From the NCBI RefSeq assembly GCF_000196615.1, contig NC_014306.1, positions 4,712,001 to 4,776,000 on the forward strand: a stretch of 64,000 bases of DNA. Direction: 5' to 3'. A model generated the notes under the pieces. The model was not told the origin of the DNA and made no database searches. It saw nothing but the letters and a program-made list of their open reading frames with translations. Each line of letters starts with the position of its first letter. Positions within the stretch are counted from its first letter, which is position 1. This DNA is from Erwinia billingiae Eb661. GTDB taxonomy: Bacteria; Pseudomonadota; Gammaproteobacteria; Enterobacterales; Enterobacteriaceae. Of the stretch, positions 18,742-26,618 are shown in pieces. A program made the position numbers and the translations under genes.

Positions 18742-19584
18742 ATGACCAACAACCCAACGCAGCTTTCCCTGTTGCAGGACGACATCCGCCGTCGCTACGA
18801 CACCCTGAGTAAGCGCCTGAAACAGGTGGCTCGTTATATTCTGGACAACAGCAACAGCATTGCCTTTGACACCGTGGCATCGATTGCCCAACAGGCGGAC
18901 GTACCGCCTTCTACCCTGATCCGCTTCTCAAATGCCTTTGGCTTTAGCGGCTTCAACGAAATGAAACAGGTTTTCCGTCAGCACCTGATGGAAGAGACGG
19001 TGAACTACACCGAGCGCGCACGGTTGTTCCGCCAGACCTCGACCGATGAAACGGCTGCTCCACCCGAGAACCCGGCTGAAATCCTTAATGTGTTCACCAT
19101 GGTGAATTCACAGGCGCTGCAACAGCTGGCGATGCAGACCAATCCCGAGCAGTTGGATAAAGCGGTTGAGATGCTGCATCAGGCAGAGAACATCTACGTG
19201 ATTGGCCTGCGCCGTTCGTTCAGCGTGGCATCCTATCTGACCTATGCGCTGCGCCATCTGGAACGCCGTGCCTTCCTGATTGACGGCCTGGGCGGGATGT
19301 TTACCGAGCAGCTGAGCATGGTGAATCCGAAGGATGTGGTGATTGCCATCAGCTATTCGCCGTATGCGCGTGAAGCGGTGGAACTGGTTGAGTTAGGGGC
19401 CAAACGTGGGGCGCATCTGATTGCGATCACCGACAGCCAGGTCAGCCCGCTGGCCGCTTTCAGCGACGTCTGTTTTGTGGTGCGTGAGGCGCAGGTTGAT
19501 GGCTTCCGTTCGCAGGTGGCTTCACTGTGCCTGGCCCAGACGCTGGCCGTTTCGCTGGCGCTGAACAACGCCGATAAGGCATAA
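18742..19584 (+). CDS. iolR: RpiR-family transcriptional regulator, inositol repressor IolR
   Basis: DNA-binding regulator of the MurR/RpiR family: N-terminal helix-turn-helix (about 15-75, with FDTVASIAQQADVPPSTLIRFSNAFGF split around residue 50) and a C-terminal SIS sugar-binding domain (about 130-265, IYVIGLRRS and VVIAISYSPY). 280 residues. It lies inside the iol cluster, downstream of iolC; enterobacterial iol clusters are repressed by an RpiR-type IolR, so that role is inferred. Likely ligand is a phosphorylated inositol breakdown intermediate. Confidence 0.85.
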   Translation: MTNNPTQLSLLQDDIRRRYDTLSKRLKQVARYILDNSNSIAFDTVASIAQQADVPPSTLIRFSNAFGFSGFNEMKQVFRQHLMEETVNYTERARLFRQTSTDETAAPPENPAEILNVFTMVNSQALQQLAMQTNPEQLDKAVEMLHQAENIYVIGLRRSFSVASYLTYALRHLERRAFLIDGLGGMFTEQLSMVNPKDVVIAISYSPYAREAVELVELGAKRGAHLIAITDSQVSPLAAFSDVCFVVREAQVDGFRSQVASLCLAQTLAVSLALNNADKA

Positions 19585-19616
19585 AAAAACGGGTGGAAAA
19601 TTCCACCCGTTTTTTT
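19583..19616. terminator. bidirectional terminator iolR/iolB
   Basis: ACGGGTGGAA / TTCCACCCGT hairpin with an A7 run before and a T7 run after, between convergent genes. Confidence 0.93.
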
Positions 19617-19629
19617 GTCGCATCCCGTT

Positions 19630-20448
19630 CTACTTTTCGACCGGATACGCATCGCTGTTCACCCAGGCGTGATCCTTCTCCCAGGTAAATTTCCACAGTC
19701 GAACCGGCCCGGCCATCACGTTCAGATAGTAATTGTCATAACCGGCAATGGTGGCGACCGGGTGATACCCGCGCGGCACCGTGACCACATCGCGGTTATA
19801 GGCCGCCATGCACTCATCCAGCGAGCGATCGTCGGTATAGACGCGCTGCATAGCAAAGCCCTGCTCCGGGTTAAACCGATGGTAATAGGTCTCTTCCAGA
19901 TAGGTTTCGTTTTCTGAGTTTTCCTGATCGTGCTTGTGGCTCGGATAGGAGCTGGTGTCACCTTCGTTGGTATACACTTCCACCACCAGCAGGCTGTCCG
20001 CTGGCTTATCATCAGGCAGAATATTGTGCACCAGACGCTTGTTACGCCCCTTGCCACGCTGCTCCACGCCGACGTCCGCCGGCGAAATCAGTCTGGCCGG
20101 TAGTGCGCCCTTGCCCGGCGCATTACAGACCGCCAGCTCAAGGTCGGAATCCGCATAGACTTCCACTTTGTCGTTGTTCGGCACATACACCGAGTAAGGC
20201 GGCGTGCGTTCAAACGGCGACATCCGCTTACCGATGCCGGGGAATTCAGCGTGCAGCGTCTTCACCGACGCCAGTCCGGCAACCAGCACCAGGCACAGCT
20301 CTTTATCGCCACTCTCCAGCTGCAGGGTCTGCCCCTTTTTCAGCTGATAAGCATCAAAGCCAACGTAACGCCAGCCCACGCTCTCCGGAGTCACGTGCTG
20401 AATGCGCCCTTGCGCATCCGGTTTTTGTACTTTGGACAACAATGACAT
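19630..20448 (-). CDS. iolB: 5-deoxy-glucuronate isomerase IolB
   Basis: Isomerises 5-deoxy-D-glucuronate to 5-dehydro-2-deoxy-D-gluconate. Bicupin protein of 272 residues with the family metal-binding region SSYPSHKHDQENSENET (near 168-184, His and Glu ligands), EETYYHRFNPEQGFAMQR and VPRGYHPV. Transcribed leftward, 63 bp after iolA, from which it is separated by an intercistronic hairpin. Its product is the substrate of IolC. Confidence 0.95.
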   Translation of the reverse strand: MSLLSKVQKPDAQGRIQHVTPESVGWRYVGFDAYQLKKGQTLQLESGDKELCLVLVAGLASVKTLHAEFPGIGKRMSPFERTPPYSVYVPNNDKVEVYADSDLELAVCNAPGKGALPARLISPADVGVEQRGKGRNKRLVHNILPDDKPADSLLVVEVYTNEGDTSSYPSHKHDQENSENETYLEETYYHRFNPEQGFAMQRVYTDDRSLDECMAAYNRDVVTVPRGYHPVATIAGYDNYYLNVMAGPVRLWKFTWEKDHAWVNSDAYPVEK

Positions 20449-20466
20449 TCAATTCTCCTTCACTCT

Positions 20467-20495
20467 CCTCTGGCGCCTTGCAGCCGCGCCAGAGG
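20467..20495 (-). other. intercistronic hairpin iolA-iolB
   Basis: Perfect 10-bp stem CCTCTGGCGC / GCGCCAGAGG with a 9-base loop between iolA and iolB. No T-run follows in the direction of transcription, so it is more likely an mRNA stabiliser or partial attenuator than a full terminator. Confidence 0.5.
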
Positions 20496-20511
20496 TTTTG
20501 GAATGTATGAA

Positions 20512-22017
20512 TTATCCCAGCGTCGGCATGCTGAACTCTGAAACGGTTTTCTGACCGCTTGGCCAGCGCACGGTCGCCGTTTTCATTCGGGTGTAGAAGC
20601 GCACACCGTCTGGCCCATGCACGTTCAGCGCGCCAAACACCGAACGCTTCCAGCCACCAAAGCTGTGGAAGGCCATCGGTACCGGCACCGGCACGTTAAC
20701 GCCGACCATCCCGGCCTGCACTTCACGCACAAAGTCACGGCCGGTGTGGCCATTGCTGGTGAAGATGGCGCTACCGTTACCAAACTCGTGGCTGTTAACC
20801 AGCTTCAACGCGCTGGCGTAATCCGGCGCACGCATGATGCTCAGCACCGGTCCGAAGATCTCTTCGCGCCAGATCACCATATCGGAAGTCACGTTGTCGA
20901 ACAGCGTACCGCCCACGTAGTAACCTTCGTTGTAGCCTTCCACCTGGAAGTTACGGCCGTCGACCACCAGCTTCGCGCCTTCCTGCTCACCTTTATCGAT
21001 GTAGCCCAGCACTTTCTTCTGGTGCGCAGCGGAAACCACCGGCCCCATCTCATTCTCTTCACTGCCTTTCTGAATGCCAGGGCCCACGCGCAGGGCTTTC
21101 ACCAGCGGCGTCAGCGCAGCAATCAGTTTGTCTGCGGTGTCATCACCTACCGCCACCACAACCGGCAGCGCCATGCAGCGTTCGCCCGCTGAACCGAAAG
21201 CACCGCCCATGATGGCATTGACGGTTGCTTCCAGGTCGGCATCCGGCATCACGATGGCGTGGTTTTTAGCCGCACCAAACGCCTGCACACGCTTGCCATG
21301 GGCACTGGCGGTTTTATAAATATGTTCTGCCACGCCGGAAGAACCGACGAAGCTCACCGCCTGCACGCGCGGATCTTTATACAGCTGCTCAGCATCTTCA
21401 TTCGAGCAGTGGACCACGTTAAAGACGCCATCCGGCAGGCCGGCTTCGGTCAGCAGTTCTGCCATACGCACCGATGCAGAAGGATCCAGCGCCGGTGGCT
21501 TGAGGACGAAGGTATTGCCGCAGGCCAGCGCGATGGGGAACATCCACAGTGGCACCATCGCCGGGAAGTTGAACGGGGTAATCCCGGCCACCACGCCCAG
21601 CGGTTGCATCAGCGAGTAGCTGTCCACGCCGGTTGCCACGTCGGCAGAGTTCTCGCCCTTAATCAGATGCGGGATACCGCAGGCAAATTCGACCACTTCC
21701 AGACCGCGCGTCAGTTCACCCAGCGCATCTGACCAGACTTTACCGTGTTCGCTGACGATCAGCTCAGCCAGCTCTTCGCGGTGTTGTTCCATCAGGGCTT
21801 TAAAGTTGAACATCACGCGCGCACGGCGCAGAGGCGAGGTGCGTGACCAGTCTTCAAAGGCGTTATGCGCCACTTCGATGGCGTGAGTCACCTCATCGGC
21901 GGTGCTTTGCGTCAGTTCGCGCACCGGTTTGCCGGTAGCCGGATCGTAAATTGGGATGGTTTCATTGCTGGCGCTCTGAGACGTTTTTCCGCCAATAAAA
22001 TTGCCTACGATAGTCAT
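20512..22017 (-). CDS. iolA: methylmalonate/malonate-semialdehyde dehydrogenase (CoA-acylating) IolA
   Basis: Converts malonate semialdehyde to acetyl-CoA (and methylmalonate semialdehyde to propionyl-CoA), the last step of inositol degradation. 501-residue aldehyde dehydrogenase with the coenzyme loop FVGSSGVAEHIY (near 223-234) and catalytic Cys281 in GSAGERCMALPVV. The MMSDH subgroup signature is clear from the N-terminus (NFIGGKTSQSAS) and the C-terminal FYTRMKTATVRWP. Probably transcribed with iolB. A TATAAT hexamer (22113-22118, minus strand) lies 96 bp upstream. Confidence 0.95.
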   Translation of the reverse strand: MTIVGNFIGGKTSQSASNETIPIYDPATGKPVRELTQSTADEVTHAIEVAHNAFEDWSRTSPLRRARVMFNFKALMEQHREELAELIVSEHGKVWSDALGELTRGLEVVEFACGIPHLIKGENSADVATGVDSYSLMQPLGVVAGITPFNFPAMVPLWMFPIALACGNTFVLKPPALDPSASVRMAELLTEAGLPDGVFNVVHCSNEDAEQLYKDPRVQAVSFVGSSGVAEHIYKTASAHGKRVQAFGAAKNHAIVMPDADLEATVNAIMGGAFGSAGERCMALPVVVAVGDDTADKLIAALTPLVKALRVGPGIQKGSEENEMGPVVSAAHQKKVLGYIDKGEQEGAKLVVDGRNFQVEGYNEGYYVGGTLFDNVTSDMVIWREEIFGPVLSIMRAPDYASALKLVNSHEFGNGSAIFTSNGHTGRDFVREVQAGMVGVNVPVPVPMAFHSFGGWKRSVFGALNVHGPDGVRFYTRMKTATVRWPSGQKTVSEFSMPTLG

Positions 22018-22510
22018 GTTCTGGCCTCTTTGATGTGAGTATTCCCTGCGGGCTGCCGCGTTTAGCCGCTGGCAACCTGACCGGACAAATCCCGAATGCG
22101 TGCAAGGACAGTATTATATTGGAATAAATTTTTCAAATATTTCACTTTAGAAAATTCATTTTTAGCGGCCTGGATCGCATTTTTACCCGCTGAGCGGTTG
22201 CCAGAGCCGATTGCTACCGCCCGTCAGTGAAATCCAGCGAAAACTTAACAATGGCGCGGCTCATGGGCATGTCAGCGTCAGACAATTAATTGCCATTTTC
22301 GCCTGCGACAGGGCTCACATTTCCTCCCTTTCGTTGCGGCTTTACGCTGAAAAAAACGAAATTTTGCGAGAGCGATCCAAAAATTTAAATTTCATAATTC
22401 ACCAAACATGAAATAAATGTTCTTTTATAGGCCATAACCTGAGGCCATCCTCCTTCTGCACAAAAAAGGCCTCTTCAGATCCTCTCTACCTTGCTTGCAG
22501 GAGCAGTACC
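22018..22510. promoter_or_regulatory. divergent iolA-iolI control region
   Basis: 493 bp with no credible gene. An AT-rich segment near 22110-22165 contains the leftward TATAAT for iolA and ATTTCA/GAAAAT half-sites; a second AT-rich segment at 22360-22430 contains the candidate IolR operator for iolI and a repeat of the TTTTGCGAGAG element. A 66-codon open frame at 22211-22411 has no supporting features. Confidence 0.55.
22389..22414. promoter_or_regulatory. candidate IolR operator upstream of iolI
   Basis: Perfect dyad ATTTCAT / ATGAAAT. The core TTTCA-N14-TGAAA spacing is identical to the site at the iolC promoter, which argues that the same regulator binds both. It lies about 100 bp before the iolI start. 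Confidence 0.55.
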
Positions 22511-23326
22511 ATGGCGATTGACCCTACCCGTTTCTGTATTAACCGTAAGATTGCACCCGGCCTCAGCATCGAACAGTTTTTCCAACTGGTGAATAAGCTT
22601 GGGCTGCATAAAGTTGAACTGCGTAACGATATGCGCGGCGGTAGCGTCACCGACAATCTGAGCCATGCCGAAGTGAAAGCGCTGGCGCAGCGTTACGATC
22701 TTGAAATTGTCACCATCAACGCGGTCTACCCGTTTAACCAGGCTGACGATGCGTTGATGGCGAAAGCGGAAGGCTTACTGAAAGATGCTCAGGGCGTTGG
22801 CGCAAAAGCGCTGGTGCTGTGCCCGCTGAACGACGGTGCGCCGGTTTCCGAGCAGCAGACGCTTGAGGCGCTGCAAAAACTCGGTCCGCTGTTTGCTCAG
22901 TATGGCATTGAAGGGCTGGTTGAGCCGCTGGGCTTCCCGGTGAGTTCGCTGCGCTCGGCGCAAAAGGCGCAGGCGTTGATCCGGGATGCCAACGTGCCGT
23001 TCCGCCTGGTGCTGGATACCTTCCACCATTTCCTTTATGAGAAGGCAGAAGAAGAGTTTGCCAGCGGGGTGGATATCAACGCGATTGGCCTGGTGCATCT
23101 GTCTGGCGTGGAAGATGGCCGCCCGACCAGCGAACTGACCGATGAAGAGCGCATTATGCTGACCGAAGGGGATGTGCTGAAAACTGCCGCTCAGGTGCAG
23201 CGTCTTGAGCAGTTGGGCTACCGGGGAATTTATGCTTTCGAGCCGTTCTCCTCGGTGATGGACAGCTGGAAAGCGGCGGATATTGAGCGTGAAATCCGTC
23301 GTAGTATCGAAATCTTGCAGGATTAA
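22511..23326 (+). CDS. iolI: IolI-like inosose isomerase
   Basis: TIM-barrel protein (271 residues) of the xylose-isomerase-like superfamily. Expected metal ligands appear in EPLGFP, LVLDTFHHFLY, VHLSGVED and YAFEPFS, the pattern of IolI enzymes that interconvert keto-inositols (1-keto-D-chiro-inositol and scyllo-inosose), letting other inositol isomers enter the pathway. Transcribed alone, rightward, at the edge of the iol island, with a candidate IolR site upstream. The symbol is by family; substrate is inferred. Confidence 0.75.
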   Translation: MAIDPTRFCINRKIAPGLSIEQFFQLVNKLGLHKVELRNDMRGGSVTDNLSHAEVKALAQRYDLEIVTINAVYPFNQADDALMAKAEGLLKDAQGVGAKALVLCPLNDGAPVSEQQTLEALQKLGPLFAQYGIEGLVEPLGFPVSSLRSAQKAQALIRDANVPFRLVLDTFHHFLYEKAEEEFASGVDINAIGLVHLSGVEDGRPTSELTDEERIMLTEGDVLKTAAQVQRLEQLGYRGIYAFEPFSSVMDSWKAADIEREIRRSIEILQD

Positions 23327-23367
23327 TTCCGGGGGTAAACGCCCCCACCCTTATCTGTGTCACTTTG

Positions 23368-23398
23368 GCGGCAGCTGTCGAACTGCCGCTATTTTTTT
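23368..23398. terminator. terminator iolI/yhhS
   Basis: GCGGCAG-ctgtcgaa-CTGCCGC stem followed by ATTTTTTT. Good rightward terminator for iolI. Another short hairpin (GGGGG-taaac-GCCCCC type) lies just before, near 23330. Confidence 0.85.
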
Positions 23399-23434
23399 GC
23401 TGTTACCCGCGTGCCCGCAGGCGTCCAGCCGGGC

Positions 23435-24655
23435 TCAGGACATCTCGACCAGCGCCTCTTTTTGCCCCTTCAGCATCCGCTTCAGTCTGACCGTCAGCAG
23501 CATGGCCACGCAAACCAGCAACGCGCTGATCAGGTAGATCACCGGCACGCCGAGATAGCTCATGGCAAACCCGGCCAGCGGCCCGGTAATGCCCAACGAC
23601 AGATCCATAAAGGTGGTATAGGCGGCCAGCGCGCTGCCCTGATTTTGGGGCGGAACGGCTTTCACCGCCACCACGCCAACGGCCGGGAACACCAGCGAGA
23701 AACCGGCACCGGTGAAGAATGCGCCCAGCTTTGCCATCCACGGGTCAACCGATCCCCACACCAGAAACAGCCCCACGGCTTCCACCGCAAAGCAAACCAG
23801 CGCGACGGCCAGCCCGCCATGGCGGTTAATGGCATTAGGAAACAGCAGACGCGTACCGACAAATGCCCCGCTGAACAGGGTCAGCGCCCAGGCAGCGCCA
23901 TCCCATCCCTTATCCTGATAAAACAGGGTGATAAAGGTGGCGATGACCCCAAACCCGGCGGAGCCCATCGCCAGGATCACGCCATATCCCCAGATTTTGC
24001 CCAGCACGGCGCGGAACGGCAGCGGCTTACCTTTGCTGCTGGTGACGTTAGGTCTGGGAAGCGCAAACAGAATGGCGATCAGTGCGATAGCGATAATGAT
24101 CCCCGCCAGCAGCAGCAGGCCGCCCCACTGATAAATGCCCACGCCGAGCGGTGCGCCAATCGCCATGGCACCGTAGGTGAAAATCCCGTTCCACGAAATA
24201 ACCCGACCAATATGCAACGAACCCACCACGCCCACGCCCCACAGCGTGGAGCCGGTGCCGGCGAAGCTTTGCCCGACGCCTAAGATCACCCGCCCCAGGC
24301 AGAGCATCACCAGGCTTAACACCGGCAGCGCGCTTTCCACCGCCGCCAGCGCATAGCAGATGCCACTCAGCAGCGCGCCGCACAGGCCAAACACCACCAC
24401 CTTTTTTGGCCCCCACAGATCGGCATAGCGGCCGGCATGGGGACGACTGAGCAGGGTGGCGAAGTATTGCAGGCTGACCACCAGGCCCGCCCAGAAGGCG
24501 CTGTAGCCCATCACGTCATGGACGTAGCCCGGCAGGACCGCCAGCGGCAAGCCAATGGTCAGGTAGCTGGCAAAATTGAAAATCACCACGGAAATGATGC
24601 GCAGATTCAAGCGTAAACCGCTTTGAGCAGGCTCCAGCGCGGGTTGATCAGGCAT
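23435..24655 (-). CDS. yhhS: MFS transporter YhhS
   Basis: Twelve-segment major facilitator superfamily transporter (406 residues, E. coli YhhS 405). Near-identical blocks to E. coli: LRLNLRI, NFASYLTIGLPLAVLPGYVHDVMG, GVGVVGSLHIGRVISWNGI, FVGTRLLFPNAINR. E. coli YhhS has been linked to arabinose and glyphosate efflux; the natural substrate is unknown. The ATG at MPDQPALEPA aligns with E. coli; a GTG 13 codons upstream is an alternative, and no strong Shine-Dalgarno decides. It is normally divergent from adjacent yhhT; here 3.6 kb separates them. Confidence 0.92.
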   Translation of the reverse strand: MPDQPALEPAQSGLRLNLRIISVVIFNFASYLTIGLPLAVLPGYVHDVMGYSAFWAGLVVSLQYFATLLSRPHAGRYADLWGPKKVVVFGLCGALLSGICYALAAVESALPVLSLVMLCLGRVILGVGQSFAGTGSTLWGVGVVGSLHIGRVISWNGIFTYGAMAIGAPLGVGIYQWGGLLLLAGIIIAIALIAILFALPRPNVTSSKGKPLPFRAVLGKIWGYGVILAMGSAGFGVIATFITLFYQDKGWDGAAWALTLFSGAFVGTRLLFPNAINRHGGLAVALVCFAVEAVGLFLVWGSVDPWMAKLGAFFTGAGFSLVFPAVGVVAVKAVPPQNQGSALAAYTTFMDLSLGITGPLAGFAMSYLGVPVIYLISALLVCVAMLLTVRLKRMLKGQKEALVEMS

Positions 24656-24819
24656 GGGGATCGGGACTCTGTTAACACCAACACGAGGGTTCACTATACC
24701 TTGATTTCCCCCCTGCCTGTCATCCCCCGTTTACAGGATTGTCACAATTGCCGCCATAAATCCGTCACATAGCGCTCCTATACTGCCGCCTTAATGAAGT
24801 CCCAAAGAGGATAAAAAAT

Positions 24820-24918
24820 ATGTCAGCTCCCCTGATTTTCCCCCAGGAGAGCGCGAACCGTCGGTCACCGCTGACGGTCTGTGGGCGATGCCTGTTCATT
24901 ACCGAGGCCGCCTTATGA
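24820..24918 (+). CDS. 32-residue small ORF coupled to the ABC transporter
   Basis: ATG with a strong Shine-Dalgarno (AGAGGATAAAAAAT), 32 sense codons, stop TGA overlapping the ATG of the ABC ATPase gene as TTATGA. The peptide begins MSAPLIFPQESANRRS and has two Cys (CGRC). This start has a much better ribosome site than the ATPase start, so translation of the ATPase may depend on reinitiation after this peptide. I do not recognise the peptide. It may be a leader peptide or only a coupling device; the coding claim is inference from signals. Confidence 0.45.
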   Translation: MSAPLIFPQESANRRSPLTVCGRCLFITEAAL

Positions 24919-25619
24919 CGCGCACTCCGATCCGCATTGTGCTGAAGGGCATTCAATATGCCTTTGGCGATCAGCGCGTCCTGCAACAGCTCGACCTGAC
25001 GGTTGAAGCCGGCACCACCGTGGCGCTGCTGGGCCCGTCCGGCTGTGGCAAAAGCACGCTGCTGAAACTGCTGGCCGGTCTGTTGCAACCGCAGCAGGGC
25101 GAAATCCACTTTGGTGACCGGCTGATTGCCAGCCCGCGAAGTGCGCTTCCCCCGGAACAGCGTGATATCGGCATGGTGTTTCAGGACTACGCGCTGTGGC
25201 CGCATATGACGGTGGCGCAGAACGTCGGCTTCCCGTTGTTGATGCGCAAGGTAGCGACCGCCGAACGGCTGAAGAAAACCATGATTGCCCTTGAGCGCGT
25301 CGACCTGGCCAACTTCGCCCTGCGCCGGCCTGCCGATCTGTCAGGCGGCCAGCAACAACGCGTGGCGCTGGCGCGCGCCATCATTGCCGAGCCCGGCATC
25401 CTGTTGTTTGATGAGCCGCTGTCTAACCTCGACCGCGATCTGCGTGAATCCTTATGCCGTGAAATGAGCAGCCTGCTAAGCCAGCTCGGCACCACCGCAG
25501 TGTATGTCACCCACGATCGTAACGAGGCCGAACTGCTCGCCAGCCGCATTGTTCACCTGTCACACGGTTCGGTGACGTCCATCCAGGCCGTCACGCCATT
25601 CTCTGGGGAATTAGCATGA
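24915..25619 (+). CDS. ABC transporter ATP-binding protein, iron(III)/spermidine type
   Basis: ATPase subunit of a binding-protein-dependent importer (234 residues). Walker A LGPSGCGKST, Q-loop FQDYALWPHMT, signature LSGGQQQRVALARAI, Walker B LLFDEPLSNLD and switch His in VTHDRNEA are all present; the FQDYALWPHM and DEPLSNLD blocks are typical of the Fe(III)/spermidine/sulfate ATPase group. It lacks the long C-terminal TOBE extension of the 350-residue members. The ATG overlaps the upstream small ORF, and its stop overlaps the binding-protein ATG (ATGA). Confidence 0.88.
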   Translation: MTRTPIRIVLKGIQYAFGDQRVLQQLDLTVEAGTTVALLGPSGCGKSTLLKLLAGLLQPQQGEIHFGDRLIASPRSALPPEQRDIGMVFQDYALWPHMTVAQNVGFPLLMRKVATAERLKKTMIALERVDLANFALRRPADLSGGQQQRVALARAIIAEPGILLFDEPLSNLDRDLRESLCREMSSLLSQLGTTAVYVTHDRNEAELLASRIVHLSHGSVTSIQAVTPFSGELA

Positions 25620-26590
25620 AATCCATTTTGACTAAAAAAACAGGAGCCATCGTCGCGATGATCTTCACCTCCGCCATGATGATAAATGACGCCAGTGCGC
25701 TGACGGTGTATACCGCCGGACCGGGTTCGCTGGCCAAAAAACTGGCCGCCGGTTACGAGAAGCAAACCGGCGTGAAAGTGAATATTTTCCAGGCCACCAC
25801 CGGCAAGGTGATGGCCCGTCTGGAAGCCGAACAGGCCAATCCGCTGGCCGACGTGCTGATTTCCGCCTCCTGGGATACGGCAGAAGATTTGCAGCATCGC
25901 GGCTGGCTGCTGCCGTATCAGAGCGCCAACGCGGCTAAGGTGCCGGATGCGCTGAAGAGCGATGCCTATGTGGCACAGGGTATTTCCGCACTGGGCATCG
26001 TCTGGAACACCAAAAGCGGCACCCCGGAGCCGAAAGAGTGGGCCGACCTCACCACGCCTGCGTTTAAGGACAAGGTGACCACCCCCGATCCGTCGATGTC
26101 TGGCGCCTCGCTGGACCTGTTAATCGGCCTGCAAAACGGCATGGGTGACGGTGCCTGGCAGCTGTTCGATAAGCTGAAAGCCAACGGCATGGTGATCAGC
26201 GGCCCGAATGCGCAGGCGCTGACGCCGGTGTTACAGGGTGCGAAAGCCGCCGTCTTCGGCGCGGTGGATTATGTCTCTTACGGCAGCATTCAGGATGGCG
26301 AAGCGATCAAAGTGATCTTCCCGGAAAGCGGCACCGTGGTGGCCCCGCGCCCGATGATGATCCTTAAGTCGACGCAGCACGCCGCCGACGCCAAAGCCTT
26401 TATCGATTATGTGCTGTCACCGGAAGGCCAGGAGTTAGTGGCGGCAGCATGGCTGATGCCGGCGCGATCGGATATTGGCGCGAAACGCCCGCTGCTCAGC
26501 GATCTGAAAATCCTGCCTGCGCAGAGCGAGGCAAAGAGTGACCGTGCGGCGGTGCTTCAGCGCTTTGGTAAATTATTTGCAGCACCATAA
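25616..26590 (+). CDS. periplasmic iron(III)-type substrate-binding protein
   Basis: Extracellular solute-binding protein (324 residues) with a signal peptide (cleavage probably after DASA, about 28), then LTVYTAGPGSLAKKLAAGYEKQTG, the start typical of Fe(III)-type (AfuA/FbpA/FutA) and related phosphonate-binding proteins. The VYTAG and DVLISASWDTAEDL segments and the late VVDY/PEGQELVAAAWLMPA block fit this cluster. Iron is the most common ligand in the family, but phosphonates or organophosphates cannot be excluded from sequence alone. Overlaps the ATPase gene by 4 bp. Confidence 0.82.
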   Translation: MKSILTKKTGAIVAMIFTSAMMINDASALTVYTAGPGSLAKKLAAGYEKQTGVKVNIFQATTGKVMARLEAEQANPLADVLISASWDTAEDLQHRGWLLPYQSANAAKVPDALKSDAYVAQGISALGIVWNTKSGTPEPKEWADLTTPAFKDKVTTPDPSMSGASLDLLIGLQNGMGDGAWQLFDKLKANGMVISGPNAQALTPVLQGAKAAVFGAVDYVSYGSIQDGEAIKVIFPESGTVVAPRPMMILKSTQHAADAKAFIDYVLSPEGQELVAAAWLMPARSDIGAKRPLLSDLKILPAQSEAKSDRAAVLQRFGKLFAAP

Positions 26591-26618
26591 CGCGACCCGA
26601 CGCCCTGGAAATCTGCCT

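Noticed and set aside
22211..22411. 66-codon ORF in the iolA-iolI gap
   Set aside because: No ribosome site, odd composition, and it overlaps the repeated operator-like elements.
23357..24283. 308-codon frame on the plus strand
   Set aside because: Antisense to yhhS; low-complexity basic/His-rich translation typical of a shadow frame.
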